Below are positions 25,304-33,720 of a DNA stretch of 64,000 bases, one piece after another (position 1 is the stretch's first letter; every line of letters begins with the position of its first letter). The DNA comes from Azomonas tarimensis. Lineage in GTDB: Bacteria; Pseudomonadota; Gammaproteobacteria; Pseudomonadales; Pseudomonadaceae. The notes under the pieces were generated by a model. It was not told the DNA's origin. It saw only the letters and a list, made by a program, of their open reading frames with translations, and made no database searches. Where the stretch lies: the NCBI RefSeq assembly GCF_042648805.1, contig NZ_JBHRXZ010000003.1, positions 118,670 to 182,669 of the forward strand, read 5' to 3'. Both the position numbers and the translations under genes were made by a program.

Positions 25304-25875
25304 GCCGGCTGCCCCCGATCAGTGGCGATCAACTGCCCAGGTGCCACCGGACGCTCCCACTTCCAGGCCTGCAGGCTTCCCCCCACCGGACGCATCTCGA
25401 TGCAGTCGACCGGGCAGGGCTCGACGCACAGGTCGCAGCCGGTGCATTCGGACACTATGACGGTATGCATCTGCTTGGCCGCACCAAGAATGGCATCCAC
25501 CGGACAGGCCTGCAGGCACTTGGTACAGCCAATGCATTCCTCTTCACGGATGAAGGCGACCATCTGCGGCTTTTCACCGCCCTCGGCATCCAGCGGTTCG
25601 GCTTCGACCTGCAGCAGGTCGGCCAGCGCCTGGATGGTCGCCTCGCCACCCGGTGGGCATTTGTTGATCTTGTCACCATTGGCGATGGCTTCGGCGTAGG
25701 GCTTGCAGCCCGGGTAGCCGCACTGGCCGCACTGGGTCTGCGGAAGCAGGGCGTTGATCTGCTCGGCGATGGGATCGCCTTCGACCTTGAAGCGAATGGC
25801 AGCGAAACCGAGGATGGCACCACACACCAGGCACAGGGCGAGCAGGGCCAGCACGGCAATGATGACTGGGCTCAT
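25300..25875 (-). CDS. rnfB: Rnf complex subunit RnfB
   Basis: The 191-aa iron-sulfur subunit has an N-terminal membrane anchor (about 4-26). A CGQCGYPGCKPYAEAI motif (about 48-63) binds a 4Fe-4S cluster, and two ferredoxin motifs follow, CIGCTKCLQACP and CTGCDLCVEPCP. It relays electrons between RnfC and the membrane subunits or soluble ferredoxin. It overlaps rnfA upstream and rnfC downstream by 4 bases each, so the three are translationally coupled. Confidence 0.97.
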   Translation of the reverse strand: MSPVIIAVLALLALCLVCGAILGFAAIRFKVEGDPIAEQINALLPQTQCGQCGYPGCKPYAEAIANGDKINKCPPGGEATIQALADLLQVEAEPLDAEGGEKPQMVAFIREEECIGCTKCLQACPVDAILGAAKQMHTVIVSECTGCDLCVEPCPVDCIEMRPVGGSLQAWKWERPVAPGQLIATDRGQPA

Positions 25876-26456
25876 AGCTTGACCAACCCGGTGAAGCCCA
25901 TGAACGCCAGCGACATCAGGCCGGCGGTGATCATGCCGATGGCTGCGCCCTGGAAGGCCCTGGGAACATCGGCGATGGCGATGCGCTCACGCATGGCGGC
26001 AAAGAACACCAGCACCATGGAGAAGCCCAGGCCCGCAGCGAAGCCATTGAGCGTGGCGCTGAGAAAATTGAACTCCGCCTTGTTGGCGTTCAAGAGGGCC
26101 ACCCCAAGGACGATGCAGTTGGTGGTGATCAGCGGCAGGAAGATCCCCAGTACCCGGTAGAGCAGCGGGCTGGTCTTGTTGACCACCATCTCGGTGAACT
26201 GCACGACCACGGCGATGACCAGGATAAAGCTGATGGTGCGCAGGAATTCCAGATCCAACGGCCTGAGCACGTACTGCTGCAGCAGGTAACTGCACATCGC
26301 CGCGAGCGTGAGCACGAAGGTAGTGGCCAGCGACAGGCCGATGGCCGTCTCGATTTTTTTCGAAACGCCCATGAAGGGGCAAAGTCCGAGAAACTGCACC
26401 AAAACGAAATTGTTGACCAGGATGGCGCTAACCATGATCAAGGCGAGTTCGGTCAT
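25872..26456 (-). CDS. rnfA: Rnf complex subunit RnfA
   Basis: The 194-aa subunit has six membrane segments and is the inverted-topology partner of RnfE. NNFVLVQFLGLCPFMGVSKK (about 14-33) and GIFLPLITTNCIVLGVAL hold the two conserved cysteines. The ATG at 26456 was chosen because it gives the standard MTELALIMVSAILVNNF; the open frame extends 61 codons further through sequence with no family likeness. It is the first gene of rnfABCDGE, and its promoter must lie at 26457-26740. Confidence 0.96.
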   Translation of the reverse strand: MTELALIMVSAILVNNFVLVQFLGLCPFMGVSKKIETAIGLSLATTFVLTLAAMCSYLLQQYVLRPLDLEFLRTISFILVIAVVVQFTEMVVNKTSPLLYRVLGIFLPLITTNCIVLGVALLNANKAEFNFLSATLNGFAAGLGFSMVLVFFAAMRERIAIADVPRAFQGAAIGMITAGLMSLAFMGFTGLVKL

Positions 26457-26700
26457 TGGGTTACCGTCGCGGCGGAAAGGGCCGGGAAAAAGCCAAGTAT
26501 TATCAGGGACGCGCGCGGGTGGGGCAATAAGACAGGTGAGCGCAGGGTGCCGCCGCGATGCCCGGATGATGCAGCCCATGTCGGTCATTTGCCACTGGGC
26601 GAGGCGCGCCCTTGGCAAGACGCGGGCTGCGGCTTGCACCAGAGCCTGGATTCATGCGCCAGGCTACTGGCTTGCAGCAACGGCTCGGCGTCTACCGTTT

Positions 26701-26738
26701 GGCTGTCCCGGCGCCTGCAGGCGGGCGCCGGGACAGCC
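26701..26738. repeat. perfect 15-bp hairpin after metG
   Basis: Perfect arms of 15 bases (26701-26715 and 26724-26738, GGCTGTCCCGGCGCC and its complement) flank an eight-base loop, five bases beyond the metG stop. It is very GC-rich. No T-run follows on the minus strand, so it is not a classical intrinsic terminator. On the plus strand it is followed by an AT-rich CATCATTTT. The rest of the 26457-26743 gap shows no gene. Confidence 0.7.
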
Positions 26739-26743
26739 GATCA

Positions 26744-28789
26744 TCATTTTACCCGCTGACCCGGCCTGGCGCCCTGGTCGGGGCTGAGCAGGAAGATTTC
26801 CTCCCCGCCCGGGCCGGCGGCCAGCACCATGCCTTCGGAAATGCCGAACTTCATCTTGCGCGGGGCCAGGTTGGCCACGTACAGGGTCAGGCGACCTTCG
26901 AGCTTGCTTGGGTCCGGGTAGGCGCTCTTGATGCCGGAGAACACGTTGCGCTTGGCGTCGCCGATATCCAGCGACAGGCGCAAGAGCTTGTCGGCGCCTT
27001 CGACGAACTCGGCTTTCTCGATCAGCGCAATGCGCAGATCCACCGCGGCGAAGGCGTCAAAGTTGATTTCTGCTGCCAGCGGCTCCTTGGTCAGTTCGCC
27101 GTTGCCGGCAGGGGCGGCAGCGCCGGTGGACTGGGCGGCAAGGTCTTCTTTGGAGGCTTCGGTCATGGCGTCGATTTTCGCAGGCTCGATACGGGTCATC
27201 AGGGGGGTGAAGGCGTTCAACCGGTGGTTGCCCAGCGGGGTGGCCAGATCCGCCCAGCGCAGCGCCGGGACGTTGAGGAAAGCTTCGGCGGCTTCGGCCA
27301 GTTTCGGCAGCACGGGTTTCAACATGATCACCAGCTGGCGGAACAGGTTGACGCCCAGCGCGCAGATGGCCTGCACCTCGTCCTGCTTGCCTTCGACCTT
27401 GTTCAGCGCCCAGGGCGCCTTGTCGGCGATCCAGGCGTTGGCGCGGTCGGCCAGGGCCATGATCTCGCGCATGGCACGGGAGAAGTCACGCGTTTCGTAG
27501 GCTTCGGCAACGGAAGGCGCGGCAGCCTGGAAAGCCGCCCACAGCTCCGGCTCGGGGTTGGTGTCCACCAGCAGCCCGCCGTTGCCCTTGTGAATGAAGC
27601 CGGCGCAGCGGCTGGCGATGTTCACCACCTTGCCGACCAGGTCCGAATTCACCTTCTGCACGAAGTCGTCGAGGTTCAGGTCGAGGTCATCCACGCCGCG
27701 GCCGAGCTTGCTTGCGTAGTAGTAGCGCAGGTACTCGGGGTTCAGGTGGTCGAGGTAGGTGCGCGCCTTGATGAAGGTGCCGCGCGACTTGGACATCTTC
27801 TGCCCGTTCACCGTCAGGTAGCCGTGCACGTTCACCGCGGTCGGCTTGCGAAAGCCCGAGCCTTCGAGCATCGCCGGCCAGAACAGGGTGTGGAAGTTGA
27901 CGATGTCCTTGCCGATGAAGTGGTACAGCTCGGCGGTCGAATCCTTGCCCCAGACGGTGTCGAAGGAGAGATCCTCGCGGCGCGCGCAGAGGTTCTTGAA
28001 GCTCGCCATGTAGCCGATCGGCGCATCCAGCCAGACGTAGAAGTACTTGCCCGGCTCGCCCGGAATCTCGAAGCCGAAATACGGCGCGTCGCGGGAGATG
28101 TCCCACTCTTGCAGACCCGAATCCAGCCATTCGGCGATCTTGTTGGCCACCGCGTCCTGCAGCGCGCCGCTGCGGGTCCACTGCTTCAACATGGCCTCGA
28201 AGTCCGGCAGCTTGAAGAAGAAGTGCTTGGAATCCTTGAGCACCGGGGTAGCGCCGGAGATGGCCGACTTGGGGTTCTTCAGCTCGGTGGGCTCGTAGGT
28301 GGCGCCGCACTTTTCGCAGTTGTCGCCGTACTGGTCCTCGGCCGCGCACTTGGGGCAGGTGCCCTTGATGAAGCGGTCGGCGAGGAACATGCCCTTTTCG
28401 GGGTCAAAGTATTGGGTCACCGAGCGGGTGGCGATGTGCCCGGCGTCGCGCAGGCGAGTGTAGATCAGCTCGGCCAGCTCGCGGTTTTCGTCCGAGTGGG
28501 TGCTGTGGAAATTGTCGAAATCCACCAGGAAGGCAGCGAAGTCGGCGCTGTGCTCGGCTTTGACGTTGTCGATCAACTGCTCGGGGGTGATGCCTTCCTT
28601 CTCTGCGCGCAGCATGATCGCCGAACCATGCGCGTCGTCTGCGCAGACGTAGATGCACCGATTGCCGCGCAGCTTCTGGAAGCGCACCCAGATGTCGGTC
28701 TGGACGTATTCCAGCATGTGGCCAAGGTGGATCGAGCCGTTGGCGTAGGGCAGGGCGCTTGTGACGAGAATCTTGCGGGCTTCGGACAT
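26744..28789 (-). CDS. metG: methionyl-tRNA synthetase
   Basis: The 681-aa class I synthetase charges tRNA-Met. The HIGH-like motif is HLGH in ALPYANGSIHLGH (about 12-24). The KMSKS loop is present as KMSKSRGTF (about 334). A zinc knuckle with four cysteines lies in the connective insert (CPKC and CEKC, about 145-162). The C-terminal domain after about 575 is an OB-fold tRNA-binding dimerisation module. The length matches pseudomonad MetG. In PAO1 metG is next to apbC, but here an 8-kb block separates them. Confidence 0.98.
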   Translation of the reverse strand: MSEARKILVTSALPYANGSIHLGHMLEYVQTDIWVRFQKLRGNRCIYVCADDAHGSAIMLRAEKEGITPEQLIDNVKAEHSADFAAFLVDFDNFHSTHSDENRELAELIYTRLRDAGHIATRSVTQYFDPEKGMFLADRFIKGTCPKCAAEDQYGDNCEKCGATYEPTELKNPKSAISGATPVLKDSKHFFFKLPDFEAMLKQWTRSGALQDAVANKIAEWLDSGLQEWDISRDAPYFGFEIPGEPGKYFYVWLDAPIGYMASFKNLCARREDLSFDTVWGKDSTAELYHFIGKDIVNFHTLFWPAMLEGSGFRKPTAVNVHGYLTVNGQKMSKSRGTFIKARTYLDHLNPEYLRYYYASKLGRGVDDLDLNLDDFVQKVNSDLVGKVVNIASRCAGFIHKGNGGLLVDTNPEPELWAAFQAAAPSVAEAYETRDFSRAMREIMALADRANAWIADKAPWALNKVEGKQDEVQAICALGVNLFRQLVIMLKPVLPKLAEAAEAFLNVPALRWADLATPLGNHRLNAFTPLMTRIEPAKIDAMTEASKEDLAAQSTGAAAPAGNGELTKEPLAAEINFDAFAAVDLRIALIEKAEFVEGADKLLRLSLDIGDAKRNVFSGIKSAYPDPSKLEGRLTLYVANLAPRKMKFGISEGMVLAAGPGGEEIFLLSPDQGARPGQRVK

Positions 28790-28963
28790 GGGCTTCGGCT
28801 TGCACCTGGTGGATCGGGAAAGTCGGCCACTATAAAGGCCTGGGGTGTTTTTTTCATCCAGGCCTTGTAGGGCGGCGGGTGCCGCAGCCAGGTGCCGGGC
28901 GTCTTCAGCGGTTGCGGAGGGTCGGTATCGCGTCGCCCAGGCAAAGGCCGGCCGCCGGCCGTT

Positions 28964-30724
28964 TCAATGGGTGAATGACAGCCGCAATTCGGCCTGTCCT
29001 CCCTTTTGACCGCTTTGCACCTGATCGGCCAGACGACCGATCAGGTGCGCCGAGAGCTGGCGCATGGCGGCGTCGAGCGTCTCCTCCTCAGTGTCCAGCA
29101 GCCTTGAGACGTCCGGTGCAGCGGTGGCGCCGATCTGCAAGGCCACACCCTGGTACGTCAGGACGCCCACGAGATTGAATTCGTCGAAGCTCAGGGTCAG
29201 TTGCACGGGACCTCGCACACCACTGGCGCGCAGCGCCTCCAACGCTTCGCCGATGGCATGTCCGGCGCGCAGAACCGTGTCGCGGCGCACGCCCCACAGC
29301 TTACCGTCGTGCTCCAGGGCTTCCACCGCCTGCTGCGCCTCGCACGCTGGAGCAAGCGCATGCACGACCGTCTTGCGCGTGCCTATGCGGAAGGTCGCGT
29401 TCAGCGCCACCGCCGCCAGGGAGCCCATGGTCAGGCCCGATTGCACGATGACCTGGATCCAGTCCGGCGCCTGCTGGCCGAGTTGCGGCACGAGCATGAC
29501 CGCGGTGCCGATGACTACCGCCAGGCCGACAGTGAAGCTGCGCCGGGCATCCATCATCCGCGAGGTAATCAGGTCGATGCCGGTGGTGATCATATAGGCA
29601 GCCGTATAGAGGAGGATGCCGCCGATCACCGGAGCCGGCGTCAGGGCCAGCAGGCCGGCCAGCGGCGGGAAGAAGGCGGCCGTGATCAGCATCAGCCCGG
29701 CCGCGACGCCCACCCGGCGCGCGGCGATACCGCTGGCATGCGCCAGGCCGATGTTGGCGGAGGCCGAGCCGCCGGGGAGGGTGCCGAGCAGGCCGAAGAG
29801 CAGGTGGCTCAGCCCCATGCCGGTAATGGCACGTGCCACCCCGGGCATGTCCGCGCGACGCCAGTGGGCATCGGTCATGCGGTCCATGGTCATGGTGCTG
29901 CCGAACTGGTCCATGATGGTGATGAACTGCGCCAAGGCGATCACCACGATGGGGACCAGGTGGAATTCGGGTGTCGGCAGATCCAGGCCCAGCACCGGCA
30001 GCGCGACCCAGGTCATGTCCAGGGCATGGCCCGCAGGTAGGTTGCCGGTCAACCAGGTCACCAGGGTGCCGGCCAGCCCGCCGACCACCAGGGCCAGGCG
30101 GCGCAGGGCCGCCGAGCCCCAGACCGCGACACCCACCATGCAGGCCAGGGTCACGCCGGCTGCCAGCGCCGCCGGCAGAGAAAAGTCCGCCGCTTCCTCG
30201 TGGAAGCCCACGCTGCGCGAGACGCCGCCGGTCACCAGCGAAACGCCCATCATCAACAGCACCACGCCGATCACCTCCGGCGGGAAGAAAGGGCGCAGTC
30301 GCGGCATGACGCGCGCCATGGCGATGGCCATCACTCCGGAGACCAGAGTCGCACCCATGGTGGCTGCCACGCCGTAATGCAGCGTTATGGCGATGTAGAT
30401 GGGCAAACGGCCGGCGCCTGGAATGGTGACCAGCAGCATGCCGGCGCCGAAGCGGCTGGGTATCGCTTGCAACAGCGTGGCCAGGCCCATGACCAATACC
30501 GTGGCGCTGACAAATGCGGCGGTCTGCGAGGCGTTCAGACCTATCGCCTGCCCGGCGATGACCGCGTAGAGCGCGAAGATCAGTGCCAGTAAGGCATGCT
30601 GCAACCCCATGCCGAGCACCACCGGTAGCGGTGGGCGATCCTCGATGTTGTAGACGATTTCATCGGGGCGCTGCCGGACGCGAGACGATGGCAGGGGAAA
30701 CAATCGATCCAAGGCCGATTTCAT
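28964..30724 (-). CDS. NCS2 (uracil-xanthine type) permease with C-terminal ATPase-fold-like tail
   Basis: The 586-aa protein has an NCS2 nucleobase-transporter body of about 12-14 hydrophobic segments (residues 33-445) and a soluble tail (about 465-586). By eye, the residue matching the TM8 glutamate of XanQ is D272, and the Gln/Glu of the TM10 motif (QN or EN before G) is A323, so substrate choice may differ from uracil or xanthine. The tail resembles a worn HATPase (anti-sigma kinase) fold: a helix with RAGHAIGEALEAL, a strand with LSFDEFNLVGVL and a final LIGRLADQVQ block, without ATP-binding G boxes. It starts 4 bases inside the GCS2-type gene, so the two are coupled. Confidence 0.8.
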   Translation of the reverse strand: MKSALDRLFPLPSSRVRQRPDEIVYNIEDRPPLPVVLGMGLQHALLALIFALYAVIAGQAIGLNASQTAAFVSATVLVMGLATLLQAIPSRFGAGMLLVTIPGAGRLPIYIAITLHYGVAATMGATLVSGVMAIAMARVMPRLRPFFPPEVIGVVLLMMGVSLVTGGVSRSVGFHEEAADFSLPAALAAGVTLACMVGVAVWGSAALRRLALVVGGLAGTLVTWLTGNLPAGHALDMTWVALPVLGLDLPTPEFHLVPIVVIALAQFITIMDQFGSTMTMDRMTDAHWRRADMPGVARAITGMGLSHLLFGLLGTLPGGSASANIGLAHASGIAARRVGVAAGLMLITAAFFPPLAGLLALTPAPVIGGILLYTAAYMITTGIDLITSRMMDARRSFTVGLAVVIGTAVMLVPQLGQQAPDWIQVIVQSGLTMGSLAAVALNATFRIGTRKTVVHALAPACEAQQAVEALEHDGKLWGVRRDTVLRAGHAIGEALEALRASGVRGPVQLTLSFDEFNLVGVLTYQGVALQIGATAAPDVSRLLDTEEETLDAAMRQLSAHLIGRLADQVQSGQKGGQAELRLSFTH

Positions 30725-32325
30725 GTCGGTAACCCCAGCCGCCGGGACTGCTGCGCCTGTATCTGGCCGGGTGGAGGTGGCAGGGGCAGTGCCATCCTGT
30801 CGGCAGAAATGCGCTGGATGCGCGTGGCGCAGTCGCCCTCAAGTGCCGCATGCTGCAACAAGGCACGGTCGGCGCCGTTGCGGCCGGTACGCAGCACATG
30901 CAGCGGATAGGCCAGCATCCACTGCTCCTCTCCGGCCAGTCCCGCCGCTGCTTCCTCCACCACCCGGGCGGCGAAGGTGTGCAGGCTGAGGCCAGCGGCA
31001 CTGGCACGCAATCCGTCGCGGATGGCCGCATCGCGCAATGCCGGCATTGCGGCCCAGGGAGCCAGCGCGGACAGCCGGCTCCAGGCCTGCGGGTTCGCCA
31101 TCAGCCCCTTCTGCAGGGCGGCCGGTGCCATCACCACGGACGCCGCGACCAAGGGATCGGGCAGTTCGCTCAACTCCCGGTCGGGGAAGTTGGCGCCGCA
31201 GGCACGGCCTTCTATATAGAGATCCGCGCCACAGCGCTCGAACAGAACCTCCAGCTCACCGGGTGTGTGCAAGGCCTCGAGCAGTTCAGCAAGCGTGGGC
31301 TGCCATGGCAGGCGGAAGCGAATGCGTGCATTGAGGAACTGGGCGAACTGCTGCTGTTCGAAGTGCGCGGCCTGCGGTTGTAGCGGCTGCCTTTCGCCAC
31401 CCTCCAAGGGCTGCGCCATCCTGGCCGGGCCGGCCAGGAATTCCAGCAGCGGCGGGTCACCTTCGACACGCAGCATGTCGGCGTAACCCTTGTAACCGGC
31501 GGTGTCGGCGGCCACCACTTGCATGGCCGTTCCGGGGCCGTGCATCCAGCGTACGTAAGCGGCCAGGTCGGCGAAGGGTTCCGCTGGAGGCAGGTGTAAA
31601 CGGCGGTCGCCAGCAAGACGGGCGGTGGCGAACATTCGTGGCCAGATCGTCAGGCGGTTTTCCACCCGGCCGGTGACCTTGCCCGCCTCGAACGGGCTGT
31701 TGGCGAACAGGGCGATCAAGGCGGGCGCGACCCAGAGCATGAGGTTAAGCGCCCGCGGTGCGGCCGCCGCCGTGACCCCGGTCGTGGGGCCGTTCTGGGC
31801 CTTGGCGTCGATGCCCTGATCGTGTTGCCAGCCGCGATCCCGGACCCAGTGCTGATAGATCGGCTTCGGTGCGCGCATTCGCGCATAGAAGGCCGGGTCG
31901 ATCGCCGTCGAAGGGTGTTCGGACAGGTTCAGCAGGCCGCTGCCGTGTACGGCCAGGGCGTCCATCACTTCATTGACTTCGCGCTGGACCGTCCAGGCGA
32001 GGTGATTCAGGTAAGAGTCGCAGCGATGACCGAAGTCCGCGCCGACGGGGGCGAAGGCGTACTCGAGGTTGTTGAAGCCATTGTCCACCGAAAACACGCC
32101 AGCGGTCCCGTACAACCCGATCAGACGATCGTCGGCCATCATCGCCGTGGCCTCTTCGCCGCGCGCCTGGCGGCGCTCGAGCAGGGTCTGGAACACGCCG
32201 CTGGCGTCGTGGGAGGCTCCCCCGGCGAATTCCGCCACCGCGAGTTCGAGTTCCAGGCCAACGCTGGGGCTCTGTTGGACATGAGCCGCTCTTCCTGTAT
32301 CGACGACCCCATCCCGGATCTTCAT
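30721..32325 (-). CDS. glutamate-cysteine ligase family (GCS2-type) protein
   Basis: The 534-aa protein shows features of the GCS2 ligase superfamily: an N-terminal GLELELAV (about 23-30) where the metal-binding Glu pair is expected, a central LMLWVAPALIALFANSPFEAGK (about 195-217) like the plant/alphaproteobacterial GshA core, then RVENRLTIWP. Such enzymes join glutamate or another acid to an amine or cysteine using ATP. The C-terminal third is diverged, so the substrate is unknown. AGGAG precedes the ATG. The stop overlaps the NCS2 permease start by 4 bases, suggesting that the ligase and transporter act on the same compound. Confidence 0.7.
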   Translation of the reverse strand: MKIRDGVVDTGRAAHVQQSPSVGLELELAVAEFAGGASHDASGVFQTLLERRQARGEEATAMMADDRLIGLYGTAGVFSVDNGFNNLEYAFAPVGADFGHRCDSYLNHLAWTVQREVNEVMDALAVHGSGLLNLSEHPSTAIDPAFYARMRAPKPIYQHWVRDRGWQHDQGIDAKAQNGPTTGVTAAAAPRALNLMLWVAPALIALFANSPFEAGKVTGRVENRLTIWPRMFATARLAGDRRLHLPPAEPFADLAAYVRWMHGPGTAMQVVAADTAGYKGYADMLRVEGDPPLLEFLAGPARMAQPLEGGERQPLQPQAAHFEQQQFAQFLNARIRFRLPWQPTLAELLEALHTPGELEVLFERCGADLYIEGRACGANFPDRELSELPDPLVAASVVMAPAALQKGLMANPQAWSRLSALAPWAAMPALRDAAIRDGLRASAAGLSLHTFAARVVEEAAAGLAGEEQWMLAYPLHVLRTGRNGADRALLQHAALEGDCATRIQRISADRMALPLPPPPGQIQAQQSRRLGLPT

Positions 32326-32612
32326 TCCGCTTCTCCTGGTTCACGGCAACTTCCCAGGCTGGTCACGTGCATACGATCCTGCCCAGGTCGACCTTTGCCC
32401 GGGCGTGCCGTTACAGCCATCCTGCGCCTTGCTACTGGCATGCTGTTTACCCGCCGTTACGAACTTCAAGTTGTTGAGGCTGTGCCGCGAGGATCTGCTT
32501 GATGGCCCAAGTCTGCCCCGATGGTTGCGAATGCGTGTCCATGTCTCTCATCGATCGGATGGGCGTACCGCCCGGGTTGTGGCTGTATCGGCAGCAGGTG
32601 CGGCGGGCATGA

Positions 32613-32796
32613 GTGGGCGAACTGCAGGCGGAGGCTGGCGCGGCCTTCCACGGCGCTTGCGCGCACGTGGTCAGCGAGGCGCGCTACCAGTACGGAGGAA
32701 ATCTGACGCGTCGCCAATTTGACGGCGCCCTCGCCGAGCAGCGCGTCGGTTGTTGGCGCAGCGGCGCTGGAGAACGGCAGCGGCCGGCCGGTCCAT
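32613..32796 (-). pseudogene. remnant of an NCS2-permease C-terminal tail
   Basis: Within a 593-base gap (32326-32918) that holds no intact gene, the minus strand encodes about 60 residues that align with the end of the neighbouring permease. TRQISSVLVARLADHV matches MRQLSAHLIGRLADQV and LRLQFAH matches LRLSFTH (17 of 35 identical over the last part by eye). An in-frame stop lies just upstream, and the original stop seems lost. It looks like a decayed paralogue of which only the tail survives. The rest of the gap shows no gene; the AGGAG for the GCS2-type gene is at its lower end. Confidence 0.6.
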
Positions 32797-32918
32797 GGTC
32801 ATGGAGCTGGCGGCATTTTCGACGTGCCGGCCAGGGTGTGGCCACCCCCGGGGGCGGGAAGGTCTCGTCCAGCAGGTCGCCGAACCACGACATTCGCCGC
32901 TGCGTGCCCACTTCCATG

Positions 32919-33251
32919 TCAGGCCAGCGCCGCCAGGGCCTGGGAACGATCGTCCTGGATATTGAAGAGCGCGGTGAAGCCGCTGACCTGGAACACTTCG
33001 TGGACCTGCGGCGCCAGCCCGGCCAGGACCAGGCGGTTGCCGCTGCTCTTGGCCACTTTCGCGGCCTTGAGGATTACCCGCAGGCCGGCGGAGCTGACGT
33101 ACTGGATCTCCGCCAGGTCGACGATCAGCGCCGGGCTGACCAGCATCCGCTCGGGCAATACGTCTTCGAGGGATTTCGCGGTGGTGCTGTCGAGGCGCCC
33201 GCGCAGGGCCAGGACCAGGGTGGACCCTTCGAGGGTTTCGGTGATGTTCAT
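32919..33251 (-). CDS. STAS-domain anti-sigma factor antagonist
   Basis: The 110-aa protein is a single STAS domain like SpoIIAA or RsbV. S53 and S54 in QYVSSAGLRV lie at the phosphorylation site; S54 lines up with Ser58 of SpoIIAA. In a partner switch the unphosphorylated form binds the ATP-binding kinase and frees its other target, and phosphorylation releases it. It is the third gene of the phosphatase-kinase-STAS set and begins 31 bases after the ATP-binding gene. No sigma factor gene is nearby. Confidence 0.9.
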   Translation of the reverse strand: MNITETLEGSTLVLALRGRLDSTTAKSLEDVLPERMLVSPALIVDLAEIQYVSSAGLRVILKAAKVAKSSGNRLVLAGLAPQVHEVFQVSGFTALFNIQDDRSQALAALA

Positions 33252-33282
33252 GTAGTTTGCTTCCCTTGGTTGCGGTGCGGCG

Positions 33283-33720
33283 TCAGTCCGCTTGTGCAGG
33301 TGTCGCCAGTTGCTTGGTGAATATCAGGTGATTGCGTTCGTCCCGCCGTTCGTAGGTCACGCTGTCCATCAGTTTGCGCACCAGGAAGATGCCGAGGCCG
33401 CCGATCTCGCGTTCCTCGAGGCTGGCGGTGATGTCCGGATCGGCTACCTGGAGCGGGTCGAAGGGAATGCCGTCGTCCACCACCTCGACGCGGATCTCGC
33501 TGGCGGTCAGCCACAGGCGGATGTCGATGCCGTGCTCCGAGCCGTTGTCCGGATAGCCGTAGGAGGCGATGTTGCAGACGATCTCGTCGAAGGCCAGGGC
33601 GAAGGTCTGCAACAGCGCGGTGGACAGGCCGTGGCGGGCGAAGAAGTCCTCCAGCCGGTCGACCAGACTGTCGATGTCCGGGTCGACCGGCGCGAAGTGC
33701 ATGGCTATCTGGTCGGGCAT
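33283..33720 (-). CDS. anti-sigma-type ATP-binding protein (RsbW/SpoIIAB-like)
   Basis: The 145-aa protein is a HATPase_c_2 domain. The N box has E46 and N50 (FDEIVCNI), the first G box is DDGIPFDP (82-89) and the second is GGLGIFLVRKL (107-117). All ATP-lid parts look intact, so it can be a serine kinase for the downstream STAS protein. Its start overlaps the end of the phosphatase gene by 16 bases. What it sequesters is unknown because no sigma factor lies beside it. Confidence 0.9.
   Translation of the reverse strand: MPDQIAMHFAPVDPDIDSLVDRLEDFFARHGLSTALLQTFALAFDEIVCNIASYGYPDNGSEHGIDIRLWLTASEIRVEVVDDGIPFDPLQVADPDITASLEEREIGGLGIFLVRKLMDSVTYERRDERNHLIFTKQLATPAQAD

Noticed and set aside
23318..25699. 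793-codon open frame opposite rnfC and rnfB
   Set aside because: Antisense shadow caused by strong third-position GC bias; no protein-like domains, and the rnf genes on the other strand are certain.
26612..28870. Very long open frame on the plus strand opposite metG (752 codons)
   Set aside because: It is a mirror of metG in GC-rich DNA; its translation is rich in His, Gln, Val and Gly with no recognisable family, while metG has full synthetase motifs.
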